Source of the DNA: Pseudomonas kairouanensis
Lineage (GTDB): Bacteria > Pseudomonadota > Gammaproteobacteria > Pseudomonadales > Pseudomonadaceae
DNA length: 64,000 nucleotides
Assembly (NCBI RefSeq): GCF_004682055.1
Contig: NZ_QUZU01000005.1
Span: forward strand, 1 to 64,000
Direction: 5' to 3'
Numbering within the stretch: position 1 is the stretch's first letter; every line of letters begins with the position of its first letter. The notes below the pieces were generated by a model. It was not told where the DNA came from and searched no databases. It saw only the letters and a list, made by a program, of their open reading frames with translations. This document shows, in pieces, positions 26,208 to 35,208 of the stretch. The position numbers and the translations under genes are program-made.

Positions 26208-26600
26208 TCAACCTTGGATTGGCGTGCACAGCTCGACAAGAGTGCCATCCGGGCAGCGCACATAAGACACCACCTGGCCCCAAGGCTTGGCGCTTGGCGC
26301 CGCCAACTCAGTCGCGCCGTGTGCCAGCGCCTTGGCATGGGCGACCAGCACATCTTCAGTCACAAACCCCACCTCCATCCCCAACGGCTGCCGTGAGGCG
26401 TGGGCCTGCACATGCCCACCCTTGAAATTCATCTCGCCCAGTTCATGCGCGGCAAACGACAAGGTGGTGTCGCCGGTTTCCAACTCGCCATACGTGCCAG
26501 AGTCATGCAGGAAACGCCGACTCAAACCAAAGGCTTTTTCAAAGAAGTCGAGTGAAGCCGCAACGTCCGGCACATAGAGGATGGTGTAGGCAAATTTCAT
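26208..26600 (-). CDS. VOC-superfamily (glyoxalase/bleomycin-resistance fold) protein
   Basis: The 130-residue protein has two beta-alpha-beta-beta-beta modules: FAYTILYVPDVAASLDFFEKAFGL at the start, then EVGFVTEDVLVAHAKALAHGA and PWGQVVSYVRCPDGTLVELCTP at the end. The terminal glutamate (V-ELCTP) fits the metal-binding position of this superfamily. Members include dioxygenases, glyoxalases and antibiotic-binding proteins; the activity here is unknown. It is a single gene divergent from a LysR regulator that may control it. Confidence 0.85.
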   Translation of the reverse strand: MKFAYTILYVPDVAASLDFFEKAFGLSRRFLHDSGTYGELETGDTTLSFAAHELGEMNFKGGHVQAHASRQPLGMEVGFVTEDVLVAHAKALAHGATELAAPSAKPWGQVVSYVRCPDGTLVELCTPIQG

Positions 26601-26726
26601 GGTTTGGCGTTCCTTGCTCAATATGAAGGGCAGGTGGTCATGCCCCGACACAACCATCGGCGCATAGACGCGGCTTACAGGGCTTTCTACACTGCGGCTT
26701 GTCTTGAGGGGAAGGGGCAGGCGCCG

Positions 26727-27650
26727 ATGAATCGCAATGAATTACGCAAGGCCGACATCAATCTGATGGTGGTGTTCGAAGCGTTGATGCTTGAACGCAA
26801 TGTGACGCGGGTGGCGGAGAAGCTGTTTCTGGGTCAACCCACCATCAGCTCGGCGCTCAACCGTCTGCGCACCCTGTTCAATGACCCGCTGTTTATTCGC
26901 GTTGGCCACCGCATGGAGCCCACCGCGCGGGCCGAGGAGATCATCCAGCACCTGTCGCCGGCCCTGGATTCGCTGTCGTCGGCCCTGAGCCTGACCCACG
27001 ATTTTGACCCGTCCATCAGCACCATGACCTTCCGCATCGGTTTGTCCGATGACGTCGAGTTCGGCCTGTTGCCGCCCTTGCTCCGCACCTTGCGCCGGGA
27101 AGCGCCGCAGGTGGTATTCGTGGTGCAGCATGTGGATTACTGGCGCATTCCCGACCTGCTGGCCTCCGGTGATATCACCGTTGGCATCACCCAGACCCGT
27201 GGCCTGCCGGCCAATGCCAAGCGCAAGCTGCTGCGGCATATCCACCCGCGAATCCTGCGCGCCGATCAGTCGGACACACCGCTGACCCTCGATGAATACT
27301 GCTCACGGCCCCATGTGCTGGTATCCCATACCGCCAACGTTTCCGGGTTTGCCGATGAGTGGTTGGCGGAGGTGGGTCGCAAGCGCCAGGTGGTGTTGTC
27401 GGTGCCGCAATACAGTGCGTTGCCGGCATTGCTGGCCGGCACCGACCTGATCGCCAGCCTGCCGGACTACACCGCCGAAGCCATGGCGCTGTCGGGCAAC
27501 CTGTTCTGTGAGCCGTTCCCGTTCCAAACGCCGACCCTGGATTTGTCCATGGTCTGGCTCAGCCATGTGGACACCGACCCGGCGGAGCGCTGGGTGCGCT
27601 CGCGGCTGGAAGCGTTTATGAGTGATCGAGGGTTGGGAACCCAGGCCTGA
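26727..27650 (+). CDS. LysR-family regulator
   Basis: The 307-residue protein is counted from ATG 26727 (MNRNELRKADINLMVVFEAL). The HTH is RNVTRVAEKLFLGQPTISSALNRLR and the effector domain extends to the end. A longer frame upstream to 26604 overlaps the divergent gene's promoter and lacks domain content. It is divergent from the VOC-protein gene (126 bases apart), the classic LysR target arrangement. The effector is unknown. Confidence 0.9.
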   Translation: MNRNELRKADINLMVVFEALMLERNVTRVAEKLFLGQPTISSALNRLRTLFNDPLFIRVGHRMEPTARAEEIIQHLSPALDSLSSALSLTHDFDPSISTMTFRIGLSDDVEFGLLPPLLRTLRREAPQVVFVVQHVDYWRIPDLLASGDITVGITQTRGLPANAKRKLLRHIHPRILRADQSDTPLTLDEYCSRPHVLVSHTANVSGFADEWLAEVGRKRQVVLSVPQYSALPALLAGTDLIASLPDYTAEAMALSGNLFCEPFPFQTPTLDLSMVWLSHVDTDPAERWVRSRLEAFMSDRGLGTQA

Positions 27651-27705
27651 TACTTTTATCCGTGATATATCTACGGGCTTTCCTACGAAAGCTTCGGAGC
27701 TTCCC

Positions 27706-28068
27706 ATGCCGCACCTGCACCTGGAATACACCGCCAACCTGACGCAACTGGATACCGACAAAACCCTATTGCGCCTGAACCATGCGCTGGTGGCCTCCGG
27801 TCAGTTCGGCGCCGAGTTCGATATCAAGAGCCGTGCCCACAAGGTCGAAAGCTTTCGCGTGGGCACCGGCCTGAACGAGCGTGGGTTTGTCGCGGTGCGC
27901 CTGGCCTTGCTCAGCGGGCGTTCGGCGCAGGTCAAGAAGCAGCTGTCGGAGAGCCTGCTGGCGGTGCTGCAGGATATCGGCGACTGGCCTGAAGGCGTGC
28001 AGGTGCAGTTGAGCGTCGAAGTGCGCGACATGGACCGCGATACCTACAGCAAAGTCGCCATCGGCTGA
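27706..28068 (+). CDS. 5-carboxymethyl-2-hydroxymuconate delta-isomerase family protein
   Basis: This 120-residue member of the CHMI branch of the tautomerase superfamily keeps the N-terminal catalytic proline (MPHLHLEYTANL). Other family features are the length, SRAHKVESFRVG and the final VEVRDMDRDTYSKVAIG. In homoprotocatechuate degradation, CHMI isomerises the ring-cleavage product, but no other hpa genes lie here, so the physiological substrate is uncertain. It follows the LysR gene by 55 bases and may be cotranscribed with it. Confidence 0.88.
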   Translation: MPHLHLEYTANLTQLDTDKTLLRLNHALVASGQFGAEFDIKSRAHKVESFRVGTGLNERGFVAVRLALLSGRSAQVKKQLSESLLAVLQDIGDWPEGVQVQLSVEVRDMDRDTYSKVAIG

Positions 28069-28076
28069 CCCCACCT

Positions 28077-28105
28077 GTAGTGCGCGGGCTTGCCCCGCTC
28101 ACTAC
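28077..28105. repeat. single REP-like palindrome
   Basis: GTAGTGCGCGGGCTTGCCCCGCTCACTAC is an imperfect inverted repeat sharing the GGGCTTG core of the REP family. It lies between two convergent genes and includes the stop codon of the minus-strand LysR gene at 28102. It may act as a transcription-stop hairpin. Confidence 0.7.
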
Positions 28106-29037
28106 AACAATCCTTGATCCGCACACACCTTCACCACCTGCTCACGAAACCACGTATTGGCGCTGTGCTGTTCACTGGTTTCATTCCACTGCATCTCCAG
28201 CGTGAACCCCGGCAAGCCGCTGGGCGCCTCGCAATGGCCAAACACCGTTGCGGGCGCCAGCAGTTTTTGCACGCGGCGCGGCAGGGTCACGATGAAGTCG
28301 GTGCCGGTGATCATCTTCAATGCCGCACCGTAGCTGTTGGCGCGGGCGATCACCTGGCGCTTTTGGGCCTGGCGCGTGAGCCAGCCGTCGATCATGTTGG
28401 TGTCGGAAGTCCAGGGGGTGGGGAATACGTGGCGCCGCTCCACAAAGGATTGCAGGCTGAACGCGCGCTCCCTGGGGGCTGAGCGTTTGTCGAAGACGCA
28501 GACCAGATCGTCTTCCAGCAGCATCTGGGTCTTGAAGTCTTTGTGGGCGCGGTGAAAGTGCGGGCCGAAGCAGATCACCAGGTCGAGGCGGCCTTCGCGC
28601 AGGTCGTCGGCGGGGATGTCGGTTTCCAGCTTGTGCACATTGACGATCACCGGCAGGTCGGCACGGTCGAAGTGCTTGAGCAGGCTTGGCAGGATCAATT
28701 GTTCGAAGTATTCCGGGGCGCACACATTGAAGGTTATGGCCTTGCGTGTCGGGTCGAATGCCTGGCCACCGGCGTGGCACAGGTTGATGCTTTCGATGAT
28801 CTTCTGCACATGCTCATACATGCAGGTGGCCTTGTACGTCGGGCGCATGCCCGCCCGGGTATTGATAAACAACTCGTCTTCAAAACTGGTGCGCAGCTTT
28901 TTCAGGCTGTAGCTCACGGTGGACTGGCTGACGAACAGCGCTTCGGACACCTCGGTCACGCTGCTCTGGTCATAGACGGCGATAAACACCATCAAGTCCT
29001 GCATGTCGAGCTTTCTGAGCACGTTGCTGTTTAACAT
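28102..29037 (-). CDS. LysR-family regulator (NodD/PnrA-like branch)
   Basis: The 311-residue protein has an HTH SVTEVSEALFVSQSTVSYSLKKLR and an effector domain beginning near AITFNVCAPEYFEQLI. The MQDLMVFIAVYDQSS opening and DELFINTRAGMRPTYKA segment fit the symbiosis-type LysR branch. It lies directly downstream of, and codirectional with, the CynX-like exporter gene across a 76-base gap, so it may be cotranscribed with it or control it. Confidence 0.9.
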   Translation of the reverse strand: MLNSNVLRKLDMQDLMVFIAVYDQSSVTEVSEALFVSQSTVSYSLKKLRTSFEDELFINTRAGMRPTYKATCMYEHVQKIIESINLCHAGGQAFDPTRKAITFNVCAPEYFEQLILPSLLKHFDRADLPVIVNVHKLETDIPADDLREGRLDLVICFGPHFHRAHKDFKTQMLLEDDLVCVFDKRSAPRERAFSLQSFVERRHVFPTPWTSDTNMIDGWLTRQAQKRQVIARANSYGAALKMITGTDFIVTLPRRVQKLLAPATVFGHCEAPSGLPGFTLEMQWNETSEQHSANTWFREQVVKVCADQGLL

Positions 29038-29113
29038 CGGTTTCGTCCGTAAACCCGTTGTACCGAACTCAGTACAAGACCGCGCAAAAGCTTAACGGAA
29101 CGGCAACACGACG

Positions 29114-30301
29114 TCAGCGGATATGTCGGGCGTAGTGCGCAGGGTTGAAGCGCGTGACCATCCACAGCATCACCACCACAACGGCGGTCAGCGACCACCA
29201 GGCCCACTCGAAGCTGCCCAATTGGTCACGGATCATTCCGGCTATCAGCGGCGACAAACCAGCAATCAAATAGCCAATGCCTTGCACAAACGCGGTGAGG
29301 GCCCCGGCCCGGCGCGGGTTGTCCAGATGGTCCAGGGACAGGATCAGGCTCATCGGAAACAGCCCGCCGATGCCCAGGCCCAGCAGGCAAGGCCACAGCA
29401 GGCTCAGGTGTTGCGGGCTCAGGATCAGGCCGCAGAAGCCAAGGATGATCAGCACCAGCAACACCGCGACCACCTTGCGTTTATCCTTGCGTCGGTTGGC
29501 AATGGCCGGTGTAACCAAGCCGGATATCACCTCCATCGCGGTCAAAAAGCCCAGCAGCAACCCCGCACTCTGTTCGCTCCAGCCTTGCTCCACGTAGTAA
29601 GGCGCCAGCCAAGCGAGCACACAGGTGTACGACGCCGTACCCAGGCCAAAGAACATCGCCAGCAACCAGGCACGAGGGTTGCCGAAAAACGACGCCTGCG
29701 GGCCCGCGCCGGCCTGGGGCACGGGAGGCAGGACCGAGCGCTGGGCGTACCAGAACGCCAGGGCCAACACCGCCAGCCCTGCCCAGATCGCCAGGCCCAC
29801 GCGCCAACTGCCGGTGTGCACTTGCACCGTCGGCGCAAACGACGCCGCCAGCGCCGCGCCGCCCATGATGGCCGTGACATACAGGCCCATGAACAGCGAG
29901 ACATTGTCGCTGAACCGCGACTTGATCAACGCTGGCATCAGCGCCTGGATCAACGCAATTCCCACCCCCGCAGCGATGGCGCTGACGATCAACTCCAGCG
30001 CCGTATCAAGGAATAACCGCGACAGCGTGGCCATGCCAATGACCAGCAGCGAGAGCACGATGCTGCGGTGCTCACCCAAGCGTTTGGCCAGGCCCATGCC
30101 AAAGAAAATCGCCAAGCCCATGGCCATTACCGGCAACATGGTCAGCAGCGCCGCCGCGCTGAAACTCAACGGCACATCGCCACGAATCGATGACAACAAC
30201 GGCCCCACGGCGGCCATTGACGGGCGCAGGTTAAGGGCGACCAGCACCACGCTGATCATCAGCCAAACAGCGGTGGTGGGTTTTGCGTGAACGGTTTCCA
30301 T
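29114..30301 (-). CDS. CynX/NimT-family MFS exporter
   Basis: This 395-residue, 12-segment transporter carries the CynX hallmark ALNLRPSMAAVGPLLSSIR near the N-terminus and GLGIGGLFPMSLILSLDHL with LTAFVQGIGYLIAGLSPLI in the second half. E. coli CynX is linked to cyanate and NimT to 2-nitroimidazole export, but substrates of most members are unknown and no cyanase is nearby. ATG 30301 is chosen (AAGG upstream); a start 21 bases earlier lacks a ribosome-binding site. Confidence 0.88.
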   Translation of the reverse strand: METVHAKPTTAVWLMISVVLVALNLRPSMAAVGPLLSSIRGDVPLSFSAAALLTMLPVMAMGLAIFFGMGLAKRLGEHRSIVLSLLVIGMATLSRLFLDTALELIVSAIAAGVGIALIQALMPALIKSRFSDNVSLFMGLYVTAIMGGAALAASFAPTVQVHTGSWRVGLAIWAGLAVLALAFWYAQRSVLPPVPQAGAGPQASFFGNPRAWLLAMFFGLGTASYTCVLAWLAPYYVEQGWSEQSAGLLLGFLTAMEVISGLVTPAIANRRKDKRKVVAVLLVLIILGFCGLILSPQHLSLLWPCLLGLGIGGLFPMSLILSLDHLDNPRRAGALTAFVQGIGYLIAGLSPLIAGMIRDQLGSFEWAWWSLTAVVVVMLWMVTRFNPAHYARHIR

Positions 30302-30398
30302 GGGCAAGCCTTGAATGAACAAGGGCGAATCAGGCCATGGGCAGGGCAGGGGGGCAAATCAGAAAGTCGCATGATCTATTGAAAAAATGCGATCAAAG

Positions 30399-30422
30399 CG
30401 GGGAGGGCGCTTGCCCCTCCCA
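30399..30422. repeat. degenerate REP-like hairpin
   Basis: GGGGAGGGCGCTTGCCCCTCCC is a short inverted repeat with the GCTTG core of REP elements. It lies 30 bases beyond the stop of the aldehyde-dehydrogenase gene and may serve as its terminator hairpin, although no T run follows. Confidence 0.5.
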
Positions 30423-30454
30423 CGTGGGCGTATTTGTCCGGGAGAACGCTAGGG

Positions 30455-31897
30455 TCAGTTGGCGCGAATCACATGCTTGATCTCCTGAAACGCCGCCAAC
30501 CCCCACGGCCCCAACTCGCGGCCGATACTGCTCTGCTTGTAACCACCCCACGCGGTCTGCGGGAAGATCACCTGCGGGGCGTTGATCCACACCATGCCCG
30601 CCTGCAAGGCATTGGCCACACGCTCGGCCGTGTCGGCGCTGCCACTGACCACACTGGCCACCAGGCCGAAATCGCTGGCGTTGGCCAAGGCAACGGCCTC
30701 CTCTTCAGTGGCAAAGCGTCTAACGCAGAGCACCGGGCCAAAGATCTCCTGGTTCCACAACGCACTGTCCAACGGCACATCGGTAAATACCGTGGGACGA
30801 ATGAAAAAACCGTTGGGCAGGCCCGCCGGACGTGCCCCCCCGCACAGCAACCGCGCGCCTTCTTCGATGCCACGTTGGATATGCCCCAGCACCTTGTGAT
30901 ACTGCGCCCGGTTGATCAACGCACCCATTTCCACGCCGTCGGCAAACGGATCAGCGACGCGAATAGCGTCCGCCCGCGCCTGCAAACGCTGGAGGAATTC
31001 ATCTGCCAGGCGGTCGGCCACCAGCACGCGACTGGTGGCGGAGCACATCTGCCCGGCATTGAAAAAACCTCCGCCGCACGCCAACTCGACCGCCAGGTCC
31101 AGGTCGGCATCGGCCATCACCAGCAACGACGATTTGCCCCCCAGCTCCAGGCTCACACCCTTGATGGTTTCGGCGGCGCGTTGCATCACCTGCACGCCGA
31201 CGGCGTTGCTGCCGGTGAAGGAGATCTTCGCCACGCGCCGGTCCGCCGCCAGCGGTGCACCCACGGCCAGGCCGGTGCCGCACACCAGGTTGAACACACC
31301 CGCCGGGAAGCCCGCCTGGGCAATAATGCGCGCCAGTTGCAGCTCGGCCAGCGGCGTCACTTCCGAGGGTTTGAGTACAACGCAGCAACCGGCGGCGAGG
31401 GCCGGGGCGAGTTTCCAGGCCGTGGTGACCATGGGGAAATTCCACGGCACGATCAGCCCCACCACGCCACACGGTTCGCGGCGCAGGCGCGCGCTGAAGT
31501 CCGCGCTGGGCAGCGTCACCGAGCCGTCTTGTGCGGCGTCCATCGCCTCGGCGGCCTCGGCGTAGTACTCGAAGGTGGCGATCACGTCGTCCACATCGAT
31601 ACCCGCCTCAAACAGCGGCTTGCCGTTGTTGCTCGACTGCAGGTGCATCAGCTGTTCACGTTGCTCGCTGACGCCTTGGGCGACCTTGCGCAACAGGGCG
31701 CCGCGATCACCCCCGGTGCTTTTCGACCAGTCGGCAAAGGCTGCGCTGGCCGCGTCCACCGCGCGCTGCACGGCCTGCTCATCACCCACACTGACCTGGG
31801 CCAACACCGCCTCGGTGGCTGGGTTGATCACGTCCAGCACGGCATGGCCTTCACACCAGTTTGCGTTGATGTACACACCGTTCAACACTGCGCTCAT
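30455..31897 (-). CDS. NAD(P)-dependent aldehyde dehydrogenase, probably 4-guanidinobutyraldehyde dehydrogenase
   Basis: This 480-residue ALDH-superfamily enzyme starts at ATG 31897, which follows AAGGAGG and overlaps the upstream stop (ATGA). Cofactor and catalytic motifs are intact: VVGLIVPWNFPMVTTAWKLA, KISFTGSNAVG, the general base in SLELGGKSS, and the nucleophile in FFNAGQMCSATSR. It is closest in style to betaine-aldehyde dehydrogenases. Coupling to a 2-ketoarginine decarboxylase gene makes oxidation of 4-guanidinobutanal to 4-guanidinobutanoate the most economical reading, which is inference. Confidence 0.88.
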   Translation of the reverse strand: MSAVLNGVYINANWCEGHAVLDVINPATEAVLAQVSVGDEQAVQRAVDAASAAFADWSKSTGGDRGALLRKVAQGVSEQREQLMHLQSSNNGKPLFEAGIDVDDVIATFEYYAEAAEAMDAAQDGSVTLPSADFSARLRREPCGVVGLIVPWNFPMVTTAWKLAPALAAGCCVVLKPSEVTPLAELQLARIIAQAGFPAGVFNLVCGTGLAVGAPLAADRRVAKISFTGSNAVGVQVMQRAAETIKGVSLELGGKSSLLVMADADLDLAVELACGGGFFNAGQMCSATSRVLVADRLADEFLQRLQARADAIRVADPFADGVEMGALINRAQYHKVLGHIQRGIEEGARLLCGGARPAGLPNGFFIRPTVFTDVPLDSALWNQEIFGPVLCVRRFATEEEAVALANASDFGLVASVVSGSADTAERVANALQAGMVWINAPQVIFPQTAWGGYKQSSIGRELGPWGLAAFQEIKHVIRAN

Positions 31898-33519
31898 ACC
31901 GCTACCTCCTTCATCCAAAGTGCCTGGTCGATTTCAATCAGCGTGGGCCCCTGGCGATCCGCAGCAGCGCGCAAAGCGCTGCGCAACGGCTCGATGCCCT
32001 GGATGCGTTCGGCGGCGCAACCCAGCGCCTTGGCCACCGCGATAAAGTCCGGGGTGTAAATGTCTACGCCGACGGGTTCGATGGCGCGGTTGACCATGTA
32101 TTTCTTGATCTCTTCATAGCCCTGGTTATTCCACAGCAGCACGATGATCGGCGTGCGTGCCTCCACGGCGCTGGCCAGTTCCGGCAGGCTGAATTGCAGC
32201 CCGCCGTCGCCGATCAGGCACACCACCGGTTGCCCGTCGCCACGCCCCAGCCAGGCGCCGATGGCGGCGGGCAGGGCGTAGCCCAAGGTGCCGTAGCCGG
32301 TGGATGAGTTGAACCAGCGGCGCGGGTGGTCGAGGTTCAACGTCAGGTTGCCGCTGTAGACCGGTTGGGTGGAGTCGCCCACCAAAACGGCGTCGGGCAG
32401 TGTTTGCAACACGGTGTTAAGAAACAGGGTTTGCGCACGGGTGGCGGCGTCCCAGCACGGGTTCAGTTCGGCCCATAAACGGGCCACGCGGGGGGCACCC
32501 CAGTCGGCGTTGCGTGCGGCTATCGGGGTGCTGTTCAACTCGGCCAACAAGGCCTGGGCGGCGATGTGTGCATCGGCCACCAACGCCACCTGCGGCGGGT
32601 AATTGCGCACCGTCTGGTCCGGGTCGATGTCGATGCGCAGCAACGCGCCAGGAATCTCGAAACCGCCGGCGAAGGTCACGTCATAGTCGGTCTCTGCCAA
32701 CTCGGTGCCGATGGCCAATACCACGTCTGCTTCGGCCACCAATGCACGGGTGGCAACCAGGGTTTGGGTGGAGCCGATCAGCAGCGGATGCGCCGCCGGC
32801 AGCATGCCTTTGGCGTTGATGGTCAGCGCCACCGGGGCGCCCAGGGTTTCGGCCAGGCGGGTCAACGCCGCCGACGCCTCGATGGCACCGCCTCCGGCCA
32901 GGATCAACGGCCGCTTGGCTGCGGCCAACAGTTGGCCCATACGCTTGACCGCCGACGGTGCCGCACCGGCACGGGCCACGCTGACGGGCGGGCTGCCCAG
33001 CAAGGCGTCGGCGTTTTCCACCAGCACATCCAGGGGGATCTCGATATGCACCGGGCGCGGCCGTCCGGCCTGGAACACGGCAAAAGCCCGCGCCAGCACT
33101 GCTGGCAACTCGGCTGCCGACATCAAGGTATGGGAGAACGCCGCCACGCCAGCGATCATCGCGCCCTGGTTCGGCAACTCATGCAGCTTGCCGCGCCCAC
33201 CGCCCAGTTGGCTGCGGGACTGCACGCTGGAAATCACCAGCATCGGGATCGAGTCGGCATAGGCCTGGCCCATGGCCGTGGTGATATTGGTCATGCCGGG
33301 GCCGGTGATGATGAAGCACACGCCGGGCTTGCCGCGGGTGCGTGCATAGCCGTCGGCCATGAAGCCGGCGCCCTGTTCGTGGCGCGGGGTGACGTGGCGG
33401 ATGCTGGAACGGGCCAGGCCGCGATACAGCTCCACGGTGTGCACGCCGGGGATGCCGAACACCTGGTCCACGCCGTAGCCTTCCAGGAGGTGCACCAATA
33501 CTTCGCCGCAGGTCGCCAT
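31894..33519 (-). CDS. aruI: thiamine-diphosphate 2-ketoarginine (5-guanidino-2-oxopentanoate) decarboxylase
   Basis: This 541-residue member of the acetolactate synthase/decarboxylase superfamily has the catalytic glutamate Glu48 in TPRHEQGAGFMADGYAR. The pyrimidine-side region is GPGMTNITTAMGQAYADSIP and the diphosphate-binding motif is GDGGLQFSLPELASA...NN. The opening MATCGEVLVHLLEGYGVDQVF matches what is usually annotated AruI, which decarboxylates 2-ketoarginine in the arginine transaminase pathway. The transaminase AruH is not in the window. It is transcribed with the downstream aldehyde dehydrogenase and divergently from a LysR gene. Confidence 0.82.
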   Translation of the reverse strand: MATCGEVLVHLLEGYGVDQVFGIPGVHTVELYRGLARSSIRHVTPRHEQGAGFMADGYARTRGKPGVCFIITGPGMTNITTAMGQAYADSIPMLVISSVQSRSQLGGGRGKLHELPNQGAMIAGVAAFSHTLMSAAELPAVLARAFAVFQAGRPRPVHIEIPLDVLVENADALLGSPPVSVARAGAAPSAVKRMGQLLAAAKRPLILAGGGAIEASAALTRLAETLGAPVALTINAKGMLPAAHPLLIGSTQTLVATRALVAEADVVLAIGTELAETDYDVTFAGGFEIPGALLRIDIDPDQTVRNYPPQVALVADAHIAAQALLAELNSTPIAARNADWGAPRVARLWAELNPCWDAATRAQTLFLNTVLQTLPDAVLVGDSTQPVYSGNLTLNLDHPRRWFNSSTGYGTLGYALPAAIGAWLGRGDGQPVVCLIGDGGLQFSLPELASAVEARTPIIVLLWNNQGYEEIKKYMVNRAIEPVGVDIYTPDFIAVAKALGCAAERIQGIEPLRSALRAAADRQGPTLIEIDQALWMKEVAV

Positions 33520-33630
33520 TGAGGTCGCTCTTGTTATGGGTTCAGGGCGGTATTGGACCGGCTGGCCGGTAGCGGCAACAATCGATAAAAAGTCATACTA
33601 GCCATGTCCTCACGTCATGGCTGCGCTCCG

Positions 33631-34500
33631 ATGAAACGCCTCCCGCCCCTGCCTGCGTTGCATACCTTCTGGGTCACCGCCCAATGCTGCAACTTCACCC
33701 GCGCCGCCGAGCAATTGCACATCACCCAAGGCGCGGTGAGCCGCCAAATCGCCGGGTTGGAAAGCCACTTGGGCTACGCACTGTTCCAGCGTCAGGCGCG
33801 GGGCTTGAGCCTGACCGAGGAAGGCCGCGAATGGGCCCTGCGCGCGCAGCAGGTGTTTGGCCTGATCGGCGACGCCGTGGAGCAGATCGGCGGCCGGCGC
33901 CAGACCCTGCAACTCAAAGCCTCCACCTGCGTAATGCGCTGGCTGCTGCCGCGCCTGTTGCAATGGCAACAGGAACGCCCGGATGTGCCGGTGGAACTCA
34001 CCACCACCGTGGCCTACACCGTGGACTTTCGCCGCGAGCAGTTTGATGCGGCGGTGATCTATGCGCCCATCGCCGAGCAGTCGGCGCAGGCGCGGCATTT
34101 GTTCGATGAGCAACTCACGCCGGTGTGCGCGCCAGGCTTACCGGGTTTGCACACCCCGGCGGACTTGCAGCAGCAGGTGTTGTTGCACCCGACTCGGGAT
34201 GAGCGCGATTGGGCGTTGTGGCTGTCGGCGGCGGATACGCGTTTGAGCAACCTCGCCCAGGGCCATCATTTCGAAACCCTGGATCTGGCCATGACGGTGG
34301 CGTCCCAAGGTTCGGGCGTGGCGATTGGCGACAGTGCGTTGATTGGCGAGGACTTGAAGGCGGGGCGGCTGGTGATGCCGTTTGATCTGCGGGTACCGAC
34401 CGGGATGGGGTATTTCCTGGTGTATCCGCCGGCGACGCAGCCGTCGGCAGAGCTTGAGGCTTTAATGAATTGGCTCGTGAGCCAAGCACAACAGCCCTGA
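33631..34500 (+). CDS. LysR-family regulator (GcvA-like)
   Basis: The 289-residue protein starts with the GcvA-type opening MKRLPPLPALHTFWVTAQ and has the HTH NFTRAAEQLHITQGAVSRQIAGLE. A nine-codon longer start at 33604 is possible. The effector domain continues to the end. It is divergent from the ketoarginine decarboxylase/aldehyde dehydrogenase operon (about 110 bases), which makes it the probable regulator of that operon; the inducer could be arginine or a ketoacid derivative. Confidence 0.9.
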   Translation: MKRLPPLPALHTFWVTAQCCNFTRAAEQLHITQGAVSRQIAGLESHLGYALFQRQARGLSLTEEGREWALRAQQVFGLIGDAVEQIGGRRQTLQLKASTCVMRWLLPRLLQWQQERPDVPVELTTTVAYTVDFRREQFDAAVIYAPIAEQSAQARHLFDEQLTPVCAPGLPGLHTPADLQQQVLLHPTRDERDWALWLSAADTRLSNLAQGHHFETLDLAMTVASQGSGVAIGDSALIGEDLKAGRLVMPFDLRVPTGMGYFLVYPPATQPSAELEALMNWLVSQAQQP

Positions 34501-34511
34501 CACTGAGGATC

Positions 34512-34547
34512 AAAATGTGGGAGGGAGCAAGCCCCCTCCCACATTTT
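34512..34547. terminator. REP-derived bidirectional terminator
   Basis: A perfect 14-bp stem (AAAATGTGGGAGGG with CCCTCCCACATTTT) with an 8-base loop lies between two convergent genes, 11 bases after one stop and 13 before the other. T runs follow on both strands. The loop keeps the AGCAAGCC core of REP sequences. Confidence 0.85.
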
Positions 34548-34559
34548 TACAGCGTGGTG

Positions 34560-35174
34560 TCAGTAGCCCACGGTGAAACGCTGGCGGGAGTGCTTGGGCG
34601 ATTCAACTTCATCGATCAAGGCGATGGCGTAGTCGGCGAAGCTGATCCAGCTGCGGCCTTCACTGCTGATCAGCAAGTGGTCCTGGCCCAAGCGGAAGTC
34701 TTCGGTGCGCACATCCTCAACGAATTCTGCCGATGGTGACAGGAAGGACCAATCCAATTCCTTCTCTTGGCGAAGTTTGTCTAGGAATGCGCTGCCAGCA
34801 CTTGCCTCGGCACGGTATTGCTCGGGGAATCCAGCGCTGTCGATAACGCGCTCTCCCGTGGGCAGCAACAACGACCCGGCACCGCCCACCACCAACAAAC
34901 GCTTCACGCCGGCCTTTTTCACCGGGCCGATTACGGCTTCGGCTGGCACAGTCGCAAAATGTGCCGCACTGATCACCACATCACTTCCACTGACAGCCTG
35001 TTGCAGTTCGTCCGCATTCAGCGCATCAGCTTGTTTAACGGTCACACCAGGCTTCGTATTGATGGACTCGGTATTACGCGCAATAGCCACCACGCTATGC
35101 CCACGACGCAGCGCCTCTTCCAGCAGTTGGCTACCGGCACGGCCGGTGGCACCAATGATTGCAATTTTGCTCAT
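34560..35174 (-). CDS. NAD(P)-binding atypical SDR (YwnB-like)
   Basis: This 204-residue Rossmann-fold protein has the nucleotide-binding motif IAIIGATGRAGSQLLEEAL at the N-terminus, then VVAIARN, DVVISAAHF and LLVVGGAGSLL. Proteins of this NAD(P)H-binding/NmrA-like family reduce quinones or flavins or act as redox sensors; catalytic Tyr-Lys of classical SDRs is not evident. It ends at a REP-derived terminator and lies 34 bases downstream of, and codirectional with, the MBL-fold gene start region of the opposite cluster. Confidence 0.85.
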   Translation of the reverse strand: MSKIAIIGATGRAGSQLLEEALRRGHSVVAIARNTESINTKPGVTVKQADALNADELQQAVSGSDVVISAAHFATVPAEAVIGPVKKAGVKRLLVVGGAGSLLLPTGERVIDSAGFPEQYRAEASAGSAFLDKLRQEKELDWSFLSPSAEFVEDVRTEDFRLGQDHLLISSEGRSWISFADYAIALIDEVESPKHSRQRFTVGY

Positions 35175-35208
35175 GTCGTTCTCCAGTCAGTCAGGGGTTT
35201 AACACCAT

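Noticed and set aside
30434..33522. Long plus-strand frames over the aldehyde dehydrogenase and decarboxylase genes
   Set aside because: Both minus-strand genes have complete catalytic motifs; the plus frames have none.
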